In this document: positions 16,945-25,707 of the stretch, in pieces
Layout of the letters: each line of letters opens with the position of its first letter
How positions within the stretch are numbered: the stretch's first letter is position 1
Assembly: GCF_001854245.1 (NCBI RefSeq)
Contig: NZ_CP015381.1
Span: forward strand, 2,391,001-2,455,000
Source: Desulfococcus multivorans
GTDB taxonomy: Bacteria > Desulfobacterota > Desulfobacteria > Desulfobacterales > Desulfococcaceae
Length of the DNA: 64,000 nt
Reading direction: 5' to 3'
Translations under genes and position numbers: made by a program
The notes under the pieces: model-generated
Told to the model about the DNA's origin: nothing
What the model saw: the letters and a program-made list of their open reading frames with translations, nothing else
The model's database searches: none

Positions 16945-18022
16945 ATTGTTCGATACCTTTTTCACCGGATTGAAAAACCGGCAGAAAAAAAGAGAGCTGA
17001 AAAGCTTCAGGGAAGATCAGGAGAATGAAGAGGCTTTCGACACACGGGATCTCGGCCTCAAGGAGGTGGAGATCAGCAGGATTGTCGGCAGCGTCGGTCG
17101 CTATCAGGATTTTGACAGTCGATTTCGGCTCAAAACGGGAATACCGTCCGAAAGGCTCATGAAGATCAGACAGGCGATCCGGGACGGGAAACCACTGCCG
17201 CCCGTATCCCTGTACCAGATCAAGGACGAATATTATATCGTAGACGGGAATCACCGCGTTTCCGTGGCAAAGGAGCGCGGCTGGAAAACGATCCACGCCC
17301 ATATTCTCGAATTTCTGCCCTCCCGGAAAACGATCGAAAACATTCTCTACCGGGAAAAACTCGATTTCAGGGAAAAAACCGGCATCACGGCGCCCATCGA
17401 CCTGACGGAGGTCGGGCAATATGCCTATCTGACGGAACAGATCAGGGAGCACCAGGAATCCCTTACCACCATCAACGGCACCGAGGTGGCCTTCAAGGAC
17501 GCCGCCGCGGACTGGCACAAAACCATTTTTCTGCCGTTTGTCGCCATCATCGAGAAAAGTCACCTGGCGGCGGCATTTCAGAACCGCACCATTGCCGATC
17601 TCTATGCCTATATCTCCTTCCATCAATGGAAAAAAGGACGGGGACGACATTACGGTATCGGCCTGGACCAGATCATTCCAAAAAACATGGAGGAATTTCG
17701 GGCGAAGGTGGCCGACCAGAGGGGGCATGAATTTCCGGAAATGAAACGACTCATGACGGCTTTCGTGCTGATCTCCGTCAAGGCGGGCGAGGAATTCAAG
17801 ATCATGGAAAAGCTCTTTGCCCTCGAGGAGGTAAAGGAGCTCTATGACGTGCCCGGGGAATTCGACCTCATCGTCAAGATCGTCATGGAGCGGGATTGGC
17901 TCAGTTCGGATTCGGAGGTGATCGGCTATTTCGTTTACAGGCATATCCGCCGGATTCCCGGGGTGCATAAAACCCAGACACTGATTCCGACATTCTCAAA
18001 AAGCAAGCAGGGGGTCGTGTGA
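16934..18022 (+). CDS. ParB-N-like domain fused to a C-terminal AsnC/Lrp-like ligand domain
   Basis: The ATG at 16934 overlaps the metallophosphoesterase end by 11 bases and gives 362 residues. Residues about 45-115 resemble the ParB/sulfiredoxin-like domain: a GR-Y-x-DFD stretch, LPPVSLYQIKDEYYIVDGNH and RVSVAKERGW. The middle part (about 120-270) is not recognised. The last 85 residues (FVLISVKAGEEFKIMEKLFA, then EVKELYDVPGEFDLIVKI and IRRIPGVHKTQTLI) look like the AsnC/Lrp ligand-binding fold, which senses small molecules and drives oligomerisation. No DNA-binding helix-turn-helix of Lrp is visible. This suggests a ligand-sensing ParB-like protein. Domain assignments are by eye. Confidence 0.75.
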   Translation: MKNRLFDTFFTGLKNRQKKRELKSFREDQENEEAFDTRDLGLKEVEISRIVGSVGRYQDFDSRFRLKTGIPSERLMKIRQAIRDGKPLPPVSLYQIKDEYYIVDGNHRVSVAKERGWKTIHAHILEFLPSRKTIENILYREKLDFREKTGITAPIDLTEVGQYAYLTEQIREHQESLTTINGTEVAFKDAAADWHKTIFLPFVAIIEKSHLAAAFQNRTIADLYAYISFHQWKKGRGRHYGIGLDQIIPKNMEEFRAKVADQRGHEFPEMKRLMTAFVLISVKAGEEFKIMEKLFALEEVKELYDVPGEFDLIVKIVMERDWLSSDSEVIGYFVYRHIRRIPGVHKTQTLIPTFSKSKQGVV

Positions 18023-18068
18023 TGTCCCGCCGCAGCCGCGGAACACCGCGACCGGAAAGGGGAAAAAC

Positions 18069-18815
18069 ATGAAGACGTTAACCGGAAAGTCCTGTATCGT
18101 CACGGGCGCCTCCCGCGGTATCGGTCGAGCGATTGCCGAACGGCTGGGCAGGGATGGTGCGTCGGTCATTGTCAACTATTTCCAAAACGCCGAGGCGGCC
18201 CATGCCGTGGCGTCAACCATCAAGGCTTCAGGAGGTTGCGGCGTTCCGGTTAAGGGTGACGTCGGAAAATCCGAGGATGTCCGAAGGCTCTTCGATGCCG
18301 CCGCGGACCGTTTCGGCAAAATCGATATCCTCGTCAATAACGCCGGGATCGCCGTCGCCCGGAAGTGCCCCATCGCCGAAGTGTCCGATGACGTCTTCGA
18401 CCGACTTTTCGCCGTCAATACCCGCGGGGTTTTTTCAGCGCTCCGGGAAGGCGCCCGCCGCATAGCGGATCACGGCCGCATCATCACGCTCTCGAGCACC
18501 GTCGTATCCATGGCGCTGCCGGGCTACGGCATTTATGCCGCCACCAAGGCGGCGGTTGAGGTCCTGACGCGGATCTTGTCCAAAGAACTGGGCGACCGGA
18601 ACATCACCGTCAATGCCGTGGCGCCCGGCCCCGTGGATACGGACCTGTTCAACGCCGGCAAAACCGAGGCCGTGAAGCAGCAGATGGCGGATATGTGTCC
18701 GCTCCATCGTCTCGGTCGACCCGAGGATATCGCGAATGTCGTGGCGTTCCTGGTCAGCGACCAGGGCGGCTGGGTCAACGGTCAGATTGTTCGGGCCAAC
18801 GGGGGGATGGTCTGA
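18069..18815 (+). CDS. Short-chain dehydrogenase/reductase, FabG-like
   Basis: A 248-residue classical SDR: NAD(P)-binding VTGASRGIGRAIAERL (residues 11-26), VNNAG, the catalytic Ser in TLSSTVVS, YxxxK in YGIYAATKAAVE and VNAVAPGPVDTDL. It resembles 3-oxoacyl-ACP reductases, but no acyl carrier or other fatty-acid gene is nearby, so the substrate is open. The ribosome site GAAAGGGG sits before the ATG. The gene converges on lplA with a six-base gap. Confidence 0.9.
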   Translation: MKTLTGKSCIVTGASRGIGRAIAERLGRDGASVIVNYFQNAEAAHAVASTIKASGGCGVPVKGDVGKSEDVRRLFDAAADRFGKIDILVNNAGIAVARKCPIAEVSDDVFDRLFAVNTRGVFSALREGARRIADHGRIITLSSTVVSMALPGYGIYAATKAAVEVLTRILSKELGDRNITVNAVAPGPVDTDLFNAGKTEAVKQQMADMCPLHRLGRPEDIANVVAFLVSDQGGWVNGQIVRANGGMV

Positions 18816-18821
18816 GGACGC

Positions 18822-19832
18822 CTATTCCCGCACCAGCACGTCGACAAAAGCCTTCCGGGTGATGCCGCCGAGACAGGGGGCGGGGTCGATTCCGGAGAGA
18901 ACCCGCTCCACGTCGATTTTCCGGTAGAGACACCCGATGAGGCGGCGCTCCAGTCCACGGATCGCTTCCGGGTCCGGAAAGCTGCCGCGTATGGCGACCT
19001 GCTTGATATGCCCTTTCTCGATGACGACGCGGACCTGGAAGGGACCGGTGTCGGATCGGCCGGGCAGCACCAGGGAAAATCGGGGTGACCGGCCATGATT
19101 CCAGTGCCAGGAATGGTATTTGTCCCGGGCCAGCGCATCCACCACATCCCACTGATGCCCATCCAGACGGTACACCGATCCGTCACCCCCCCAGGCGTCG
19201 ACAACACCGTCCCGGATGCCGGACTTGAAGGCATGCATGGAAACGTCCGAAGGCAGGAATTCGACAATATTGGCTACGGGGCTCCGCAACGATCGCACCG
19301 CCTTCGACGCCATGGGATCCGACGGCGGCGCAAGCGCATTCCAAAGCACGTCCAGCCGGGCGTCGAAAAGGAGCGTGCCGTGGACGAGCAGGCCTTTCCC
19401 GTTCGAATACTGGGATATCCCGGATATCTTTCTGCCGTCCACGACGATGTCGTTTCCGGCATTGAGCGCTGCGGGAACCCCCATGCCTTTCAAGGCAGCG
19501 ATGATGGGCGCGGCGAAGAATGCATAGTTGTTGAGATAAGCGGGGTCGAAACGGGTGATGAAGCTGAAGTTCAGATTGCCGTGATCGTGATAGACCGCCC
19601 CGCCCCCGGATATTCGTCGCACCAGCGGCATGTTGTTTTCAGCCAGATAGGCTGAATCGACTTCAAGAAGCGGATTCTGGTTTCTGCCGATAATGACGGA
19701 AGGACGGTTGACATAGAGCAGCAGGTATCCGTGATTCAGATCAACGTGTCCTGTGGCGTACTCCTCGAGAGCCAGATTTATTCGGGGATCGTCGACATGA
19801 TTGTTGTGGATCAGAAACAAGCGGTTCGCCAT
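18822..19832 (-). CDS. lplA: Lipoate-protein ligase A family protein
   Basis: A 336-residue protein of the LplA/LipM family. The lipoate-binding loop RRISGGGAVYHDHGNLNFSF is intact, and the conserved Lys is in DGRKISGISQY. The long C-terminal accessory domain (about 240-336) is present, as in LplA enzymes that can activate free lipoate with ATP and transfer it to E2 or GcvH proteins. No lipoylated protein gene is in the window. It is downstream of, and on the same strand as, the 56-residue membrane protein. Confidence 0.88.
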   Translation of the reverse strand: MANRLFLIHNNHVDDPRINLALEEYATGHVDLNHGYLLLYVNRPSVIIGRNQNPLLEVDSAYLAENNMPLVRRISGGGAVYHDHGNLNFSFITRFDPAYLNNYAFFAAPIIAALKGMGVPAALNAGNDIVVDGRKISGISQYSNGKGLLVHGTLLFDARLDVLWNALAPPSDPMASKAVRSLRSPVANIVEFLPSDVSMHAFKSGIRDGVVDAWGGDGSVYRLDGHQWDVVDALARDKYHSWHWNHGRSPRFSLVLPGRSDTGPFQVRVVIEKGHIKQVAIRGSFPDPEAIRGLERRLIGCLYRKIDVERVLSGIDPAPCLGGITRKAFVDVLVRE

Positions 19833-19963
19833 GGCACCCTATCCATGAAACCCATCGCCGCCCCAGACCCGTGCCGCCGACAAAGGCAAATCGTCTCGAG
19901 CGGTCAGATCTGAAAACGCCGCACGGGGACGGCATCGGAAATCGCAGTGACGGGGAAGGCGTG

Positions 19964-20134
19964 TCAGATGACCGTCGACAGAAAAACGATTCCCAGTGTC
20001 ACGCAGATCAAGACGGTAATATTGAAAATACGACGATATTCGGCCGTGATCGATGTTCTGTCGTTCAACCGTTTGAAAAAGAGGATCTCATTCGGGGTGA
20101 ATTTCAGCGGCCCGTTGGATTTCGGTTTCGTCAC
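19964..20134 (-). CDS. Small single-pass membrane protein, 56 residues
   Basis: A GTG at 20134, preceded by AAAAGGAACGCAT (AGGA at good spacing), opens a 56-codon frame ending TGA at 19964. Residues 1-37 are polar and basic (FTPNEILFFKRLNDRTSI). Residues 38-56 are a single hydrophobic segment (ITVLICVTLGIVFLSTVI) running to the C-terminus, like a tail anchor with the N-terminus in the cytoplasm. A strong promoter-like sequence lies 65 to 95 bases upstream. No family is recognised. The ribosome site, promoter and coherent membrane topology together support a real gene despite its size. Confidence 0.7.
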   Translation of the reverse strand: MTKPKSNGPLKFTPNEILFFKRLNDRTSITAEYRRIFNITVLICVTLGIVFLSTVI

Positions 20135-20200
20135 ATGCGTTCCTTTTGACGGTGATCTGTAATTTGAGGTTTCAAAGTCGCTCGTTCAGTTATAAAAATT

Positions 20201-20227
20201 ATTATACATAAAAAAGGACGCTGTCAA
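20201..20227 (-). promoter_or_regulatory. Sigma-70-type promoter of the small membrane protein
   Basis: On the minus strand a perfect TTGACA (20227-20222) and a perfect TATAAT (20206-20201) are separated by 15 bases, slightly short of the ideal 17. Transcription would start near 20193 and give a leader of about 60 nt before the GTG at 20134. Confidence 0.6.
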
Positions 20228-20321
20228 CGACGGAATCCCGGCTTTTTTGTTCCTTGCCAAAATCTGTAAAGCCTTTTATGAAAGACGACATCATTCACGG
20301 CTGCTTTTCAGAGAGGGTATC

Positions 20322-20933
20322 ATGGTCATTGCGGGACTCACAGGCGGAATCGCCACCGGCAAGTCGACGGTAGCGAGGTTTTTCAAGGCGGCCGGAGCCG
20401 CCGTCATCGACGCCGACCAGATCGCCCACGACGTGGTTCGCCGGGGATTGCCGGCATGGCAGGGCATCGTGGCGGCTTTCAGCCGGGACGTACTTCGGGA
20501 GGACGGTGAAATAGACCGGGAAAAGCTGGGCCGGATCATTTTCAACGACGCCGCCCGGAAATCGGCCTTGAACCGCATCGTCCACCCGTTTGTTTTCGAA
20601 GAGATGGAAAAACAAATGCGGGAAATCGAGGCGACCGCCCCTGAAACGGTGGTCATACAGGACATCCCGCTTCTTTTCGAATCGGGGATGCACCGCAAGC
20701 TGCCCAGGATCATTGTGGTGTACGTGCCGGAAGCCCTTCAATTTTCCCGTCTGATGAAGCGGAATCACCTGAGCGCGGCGGAGGCGCGGGCGCGCATCCG
20801 GAGCCAGATCCCCATCGAGGAAAAACGCAACCTGGCGGATATTCTGATCGATAATTCCGGAACCCTGGAGCAGACGCGGGAGAGAAGCCTCGAGGTCTAT
20901 GCGATGCTGAAACGGTCCGTATCGAGACCCTGA
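20322..20933 (+). CDS. coaE: Dephospho-CoA kinase
   Basis: A 203-residue kinase with P-loop GLTGGIATGKST at the N-terminus, VIDADQIAHDVV, the IVHPFVFEEM segment and IPLLFESGM, all typical of CoaE. It phosphorylates the 3' hydroxyl of dephospho-CoA in the last step of coenzyme A synthesis. ATG 20322 follows GAGAGGG. An upstream in-frame start at 20247 adds 25 unlikely residues. The next gene begins 70 bp later and may share the transcript. Confidence 0.93.
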   Translation: MVIAGLTGGIATGKSTVARFFKAAGAAVIDADQIAHDVVRRGLPAWQGIVAAFSRDVLREDGEIDREKLGRIIFNDAARKSALNRIVHPFVFEEMEKQMREIEATAPETVVIQDIPLLFESGMHRKLPRIIVVYVPEALQFSRLMKRNHLSAAEARARIRSQIPIEEKRNLADILIDNSGTLEQTRERSLEVYAMLKRSVSRP

Positions 20934-21003
20934 ACCCAGCCCTCATCCTCCGGGGAGCGTGTGCCGGACAGCGACGAAAGTCCGGGAAAAAGAGGAAACA
21001 TTC

Positions 21004-24000
21004 ATGCCGTTTATCGCCGACCTCCACGTTCATTCCAGGTTTTCGCGGGCCACCGCCAAAAATCTGGACCTGGAGCACCTTTACATCAGTGCCGCCGTCA
21101 AGGGCATTTCGGTGGTGGCCACCGGGGACTTCACCCATCCCGCATGGTTTCAGGAGCTTCGGGAAAAACTCATCCCGGCGGAGCCCGGCCTTTTCGCCCT
21201 CCGGGAGGATATAAGACGCCGATGTGACGCCGAGATACCCCCCTCCTGCAAGGGGACGGTCCGGTTCATTCTGGAAACCGAAATCAGCAATATTTACAAG
21301 AAAGCCGACAGAACCCGAAAAAACCACAACCTCATCTACGTGCCCTCCCTGGCGGTGGCGGAAACCCTCAATGCACGGCTGGACGCCATCGGCAACATCC
21401 GTTCGGACGGCAGGCCCATCCTGGGTCTTGACGCCAGGAATCTCCTGGAGGTGATGCTCGAGTGCTCTGAAGACGCATTCCTGATTCCGGCCCATATCTG
21501 GACGCCCTGGTTTTCACTTCTGGGGTCCAGGTCGGGATTCGACAGTCTCTCAGCCTGCTTCGAGGACCTGTCCCACCATATCTTTGCCGTGGAAACCGGG
21601 CTCTCTTCGGATCCGCCCATGAACCGCCGGATCTCGGAGTTGGACTCCCGGACCCTCGTCTCCAATTCAGACGCGCATTCGCCGGCCAACCTGGGACGGA
21701 ACGCCAATCTGTTCGACACGACGCTCTCTTTTTTCGGCATTCGGGACGCGCTCCTGTCCGGAGATCCGGATCGGTGCCGGGGCACTATAGATCTCTATCC
21801 GGAAGAGGGCAAATACCACATGGACGGACATCGAAAGTGCGGCATCTGGCGCCGTCCATCCGAAGGGGCCGAAACCGAATGGCGCTGTCCCGCCTGCGGT
21901 GCGCCCATGACCCTGGGGGTGCTCCATCGCGTCGAAACCCTTGCCGACCGCCCGGAAGGCGCGATACCCGACGGAAAGCCGCCGTTTTACCACCTGATCC
22001 CCCTTGCGGAAATCCTCTCTGAAATTCTCGACGTCGGGGTCAAAACCCGAACGGTGGACCGCTGTTACCGGAAAGCGATCCATTGCCTGGGCCCGGAGCT
22101 CCACATCCTGAAAGACTGTCCCATAGACCGCATCCTCGAAGCGGATATCCCCCTTCTGGGGGAAGCGATCGACCGAATGCGAAGCGGGCGCGTTCATATC
22201 TCTCCCGGCTTCGACGGAGAGTACGGCCGGATACGGGTCTTCGCACAAGGTGAAAAGAGCGTTCTGACCGGACAGCAATCCCTGTTTTCCCGAAAACGAA
22301 CACCTGCGGCCGCCGTCGAAGCGTCGTCGCCTGTTCCGCCGTTTGGAACGGCCCTGCCTGAAAGGGGGGATGCGAAAGCATTACCGGCCACAGGGCCGAA
22401 CCCCTCCCATGCCGCCTCCGGAACGGACAGCCTCAACACCGCCCAGAAATCCGCCGTTGTGCATTCCGGCTCGCCCCTTCTGATCATCGCAGGACCGGGC
22501 ACCGGCAAGACCCGGACCCTGACCCATCGGATCGTTTTTCTGACGGCGGTCCGCCGCGTATCCCCCGAAAACATTCTGGCGATCACCTTCACCAACAAGG
22601 CCGCCCGGGAGATGCGCGAACGGGTGGCGGCACTTTTCCAGACCGCCGGTCCGTCTCCCGGCCGGCTGCCCACCATCGGGACCTTTCACGGTTTCTGCCT
22701 GACCGTTCTGAGATCGGTCCAGGGCGATTCCCACACCGTCATCGATGAACATGATCGGCAACGCCTGATTCAGGCGGCCTTCGAAAAACACGGCGGCAAA
22801 ACCTTCAGTCCCGACCTGTCGGCCCGGCGGCTATCGGATCTGATCACACGGGCCAAACAATATCTCTGGGGGCCGGAGGATGATTTGAGTTCGCTGGCCG
22901 ATGAGAAGGCCTGCCACGTTCTGGGAACGATCTACCGGAGCTATCAGGGGATGCTTACGGTCGAAAGGCTCCTCGACTACGACGATCTGATCATGAATAC
23001 GGTGCGTCATCTCGAGGGGAATCCTGCTTTCCGCCGGGAGCTGATCGATCGTTATCATCATGTTCTCGTGGACGAATACCAGGATGTCAACCCCGCCCAG
23101 TACCGGCTCGTTCGAATCCTGTGCCCCAGAAGCGACAAGGAGCTCTTCGTCATCGGGGATCCGGATCAGTCCATCTACGGCTTTCGCGGCGCCGATGCAG
23201 CCTGCTTCAGCCGATTCGCCGAGGATTATCCCGGAAGCCGGACCATCCATCTCAACCGGAACTACCGATCGGTTGAAACCATCCTCGACGCCGCCCACCA
23301 GGTCATTCGCCGGCACAGCCTGAATACCCCCGAAGTCCGCGCCTATTCCAACATCCAGGGCGTCAAGACCCTCACGGTCATGGAGACCCCGACGGAGCGG
23401 AGCGAGGCGACGGCCGTCGGCCGGATCATCGAATCCATGGTGGGGGGATTCGGCTTTCAATCCATCGATTTCGGCGGCGCCGACGGCGCCTTCGGTGAAA
23501 GAGAGCACGCCTTTTCCGATTTCGCCGTGCTCTACCGCAGTCATGTTCAGGGGCAAATCCTTTCAAAAACCCTTCAGGACGCCGGTATTCCCTGTCAGTT
23601 GGTCCACCGGGAAAGCGTCTACGGTCAGCCCGGGGTCCTGGAATTGACATCCTTATTAAAGCTTGTTTTCCGAAAAGGCATCATGAACGATTTCGACAGG
23701 GTTTGCCGCCTGCCGTTTTTCGGCTGGGACGAAAGCAGTCTGGCCGACTTCAAAGACCGTTTCTACGCCGCCGAAACGCCCCTCGATGCCTTGCTGTGGG
23801 TCGATTCAACCGCCGTCAACGAAATGCCCGGGAACATTCGGGAGCGGTTTTTCCGCACGCGGGACGTTCTGAAAGACCTTCGCGAAAGCGTGCGCGGAAA
23901 GTCCCTTGGAGCGGCGCTCTCTGTCCTGAAGGATCGCGCCGGTCTTCAGCGGATGATCGATGCGTCACCTGAACGGGCGGCGGCGCTGGAAGGTCTGATC

Positions 24001-24435
24001 CAAAGGACCGACAGCCGTTCGTGTGAACGGGTCGACGACCTGTTCGCCGCCGCCGCCCTGGAAACCGATGCCGATCTCCATGACGGGGAGGCCCAGAAGG
24101 TGACACTCATGACCTTTCATGCATCCAAGGGGCTCGAGTTTTCGGTCGTCTTTATCGTCGGTTGCGAGGACGGCCTCGTGCCTTTCAGGCGCGCCGACAA
24201 CCATTGCGAGGATCCGGCCGAGGAGCGGAGACTTTTCTATGTGGGAATGACCCGGGCCAGGGAACGGCTCTTTCTGCTGAGTGCCGGAAACCGGATGGTC
24301 CACGGCAGACTGGAAAAGAGAATCCTGTCGCCCTTTGTCCTGGACATCGAGCGCCGCCTGGTCGAGCGGCGGCGCGTCGAGAACCGCGGCTCCGCCAAGC
24401 AGCCGATCCAACTGGGCCTGTTCACCGGGGAGTAG
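21004..24435 (+). CDS. Endonuclease Q-type PHP nuclease fused to a UvrD/PcrA-type helicase
   Basis: One uninterrupted 1143-residue frame holds two enzymes. Residues 1-415 match the EndoQ family: PHP metal motif ADLHVHSRFSRAT, TGDFTHPAW, NSDAHS, and a zinc-binding block with Cys279 and CPAC (295-298) followed by LGVLHRVETLADRPEG. EndoQ nicks DNA 5' to deaminated bases. Residues about 475-1130 form a superfamily 1A helicase: Walker A AGPGTGKT (496-503), ITFTNKAAREM, VDEYQDVN, GDPDQSIYGFRGA, TFHASKGLEF and MTRARERLFL. Between them is a Pro/Ala-rich linker. Residues 424-428 (QQSLF) and 1136-1140 (QLGLF) fit the clamp-binding consensus. ATG 21004 follows AGAGGA. It would couple nicking at uracil or hypoxanthine to strand removal, which is inference. 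Confidence 0.9.
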   Translation: MPFIADLHVHSRFSRATAKNLDLEHLYISAAVKGISVVATGDFTHPAWFQELREKLIPAEPGLFALREDIRRRCDAEIPPSCKGTVRFILETEISNIYKKADRTRKNHNLIYVPSLAVAETLNARLDAIGNIRSDGRPILGLDARNLLEVMLECSEDAFLIPAHIWTPWFSLLGSRSGFDSLSACFEDLSHHIFAVETGLSSDPPMNRRISELDSRTLVSNSDAHSPANLGRNANLFDTTLSFFGIRDALLSGDPDRCRGTIDLYPEEGKYHMDGHRKCGIWRRPSEGAETEWRCPACGAPMTLGVLHRVETLADRPEGAIPDGKPPFYHLIPLAEILSEILDVGVKTRTVDRCYRKAIHCLGPELHILKDCPIDRILEADIPLLGEAIDRMRSGRVHISPGFDGEYGRIRVFAQGEKSVLTGQQSLFSRKRTPAAAVEASSPVPPFGTALPERGDAKALPATGPNPSHAASGTDSLNTAQKSAVVHSGSPLLIIAGPGTGKTRTLTHRIVFLTAVRRVSPENILAITFTNKAAREMRERVAALFQTAGPSPGRLPTIGTFHGFCLTVLRSVQGDSHTVIDEHDRQRLIQAAFEKHGGKTFSPDLSARRLSDLITRAKQYLWGPEDDLSSLADEKACHVLGTIYRSYQGMLTVERLLDYDDLIMNTVRHLEGNPAFRRELIDRYHHVLVDEYQDVNPAQYRLVRILCPRSDKELFVIGDPDQSIYGFRGADAACFSRFAEDYPGSRTIHLNRNYRSVETILDAAHQVIRRHSLNTPEVRAYSNIQGVKTLTVMETPTERSEATAVGRIIESMVGGFGFQSIDFGGADGAFGEREHAFSDFAVLYRSHVQGQILSKTLQDAGIPCQLVHRESVYGQPGVLELTSLLKLVFRKGIMNDFDRVCRLPFFGWDESSLADFKDRFYAAETPLDALLWVDSTAVNEMPGNIRERFFRTRDVLKDLRESVRGKSLGAALSVLKDRAGLQRMIDASPERAAALEGLIQRTDSRSCERVDDLFAAAALETDADLHDGEAQKVTLMTFHASKGLEFSVVFIVGCEDGLVPFRRADNHCEDPAEERRLFYVGMTRARERLFLLSAGNRMVHGRLEKRILSPFVLDIERRLVERRRVENRGSAKQPIQLGLFTGE

Positions 24436-24513
24436 CGGGTTGAAGGGCCGTCCCTTTCGGGCCGTCCATGGGTGCAGTGGTTTACTTTCATGAAATCCGG
24501 CGCTATGTTATTT

Positions 24514-24640
24514 TTTGAATCTCAGCTGTCAATTTTCACAGGCCGGTGCCGGGAGGATACGGCCCGCGCCCCGCGCGGTTTCGTTCAAGTGCCGCTGTCG
24601 GGTCACCCTCATGAAAGTCGAAAGTTGAGTTTGAATCTCA
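24514..24640. repeat. Dispersed palindromic element, copy 2, with flanking 11-bp direct repeat
   Basis: The right arm TCATGAAAGTCGAAAGTTGA is at 24609-24628 and a degenerate left arm lies near 24528-24540. The inner block, running from CGGCCCGCGCC through GTTCAAGTGCCGCT, is the exact reverse complement of the inner right part of copy 1. TTTGAATCTCA occurs at both 24514-24524 and 24630-24640, directly bounding the element like a target-site duplication. It lies between the EndoQ-UvrD gene and the J-domain gene. Confidence 0.85.
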
Positions 24641-24661
24641 AACGGAAAAGAGGAGTGCAAC

Positions 24662-25660
24662 GTGTATCTGGCGCGCCGTCAAGTTCAGGGCAAAACCTAC
24701 TACGCCATACGGGAATCCTATCCTGCGGGCAAGATCTTTCGGAGTCGGCATCTGATAGACCTCGGGACCGACCCTGCCGCCTATGTACAATACCCGGGAG
24801 GAAACGCCTTTTACATTCATGAATCCATCGAGGACCGACTCCGGGCCCTCGACGTCGTTTATGAAGCGGACGAGCTGGACGAGATCTTCTGGCCGTTTGT
24901 CCGTCCGGATATCCGGAAAGCTCAGGCCTATTTTCGACGAAGGGGCCGCGCAGCGCGCGGCACCGCTTTCGACGATGCCCTGGCCGGCGACGTTTTTCAC
25001 CTCTTTGATCGAAGGCGGGTGCACTATCTTCGATTCGGTCAGATGGATCAGGGGCGGATCGGACGGGTATCGCCGCGGCTTTTCAAGATCTTTCTCGGTA
25101 AATCACGGGATGAAATCGAACAGTATTTCATCCAGGCGGAACAACTGCTGAAACCCCATGAGGTCAAATCCTATGTTTTTGTCATCTTTGATTTACAGCG
25201 GCACTTTTCCGAGCACTTCGCCAAAACCATGCCCCAGGGGCTCGATCAGGGCATAGTGGACACCCTCTTTCTCCAGGACGTCTGCCGAATGAACCGCGAC
25301 AGACGTTTCTGGGGCGATATCACTCCGGAGAACCGGCTCCACCCCTATCTGGTCCGATATCTCATTATGTTTTTCGACAACGATTACGGGCGGAGCAGCT
25401 ATCTGGACGACATCCTTCAGGCCTGGATCAACAGCCGGAGAGATTTTCATTTTCCCGAAAGAAGGGTGCGCGTCTCCTTCAAGGAGGCCGGCACCGTATT
25501 CGGTATTTCCGAGGAAGCACTGAGACGGTTGTCCAGAAAGGAATTGTCCCGCCTCTTTCGTCAAAAGGCACAGGAGATGCATCCGGACAAAGGCGGAGAC
25601 CATGACGCGTTCATACGCCTGGCAACGGCCTATCAGGACATCAAAGAACACAAGAAGTGA
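24662..25660 (+). CDS. J-domain (DnaJ-like) protein with unknown N-terminal region
   Basis: The GTG at 24662 follows GAGGAG and gives 332 residues. The C-terminal 60 residues are a J domain: LSRLFRQKAQEMHPDKGGDH with the invariant His-Pro-Asp, then AFIRLATAYQDIK. J domains stimulate the ATPase of Hsp70 partners. The first 260 residues start YLARRQVQGKTYYAIRESYP and show no named domain that I recognise, but presumably bind clients. An Hsp70-like protein is encoded about 3 kb downstream on the same strand, making it the likely partner. Confidence 0.85.
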   Translation: MYLARRQVQGKTYYAIRESYPAGKIFRSRHLIDLGTDPAAYVQYPGGNAFYIHESIEDRLRALDVVYEADELDEIFWPFVRPDIRKAQAYFRRRGRAARGTAFDDALAGDVFHLFDRRRVHYLRFGQMDQGRIGRVSPRLFKIFLGKSRDEIEQYFIQAEQLLKPHEVKSYVFVIFDLQRHFSEHFAKTMPQGLDQGIVDTLFLQDVCRMNRDRRFWGDITPENRLHPYLVRYLIMFFDNDYGRSSYLDDILQAWINSRRDFHFPERRVRVSFKEAGTVFGISEEALRRLSRKELSRLFRQKAQEMHPDKGGDHDAFIRLATAYQDIKEHKK

Positions 25661-25707
25661 ACGTTGGAGCGAAGCGTTCCGGCGTATGTCGAAAGGAGGG
25701 CGTGATC

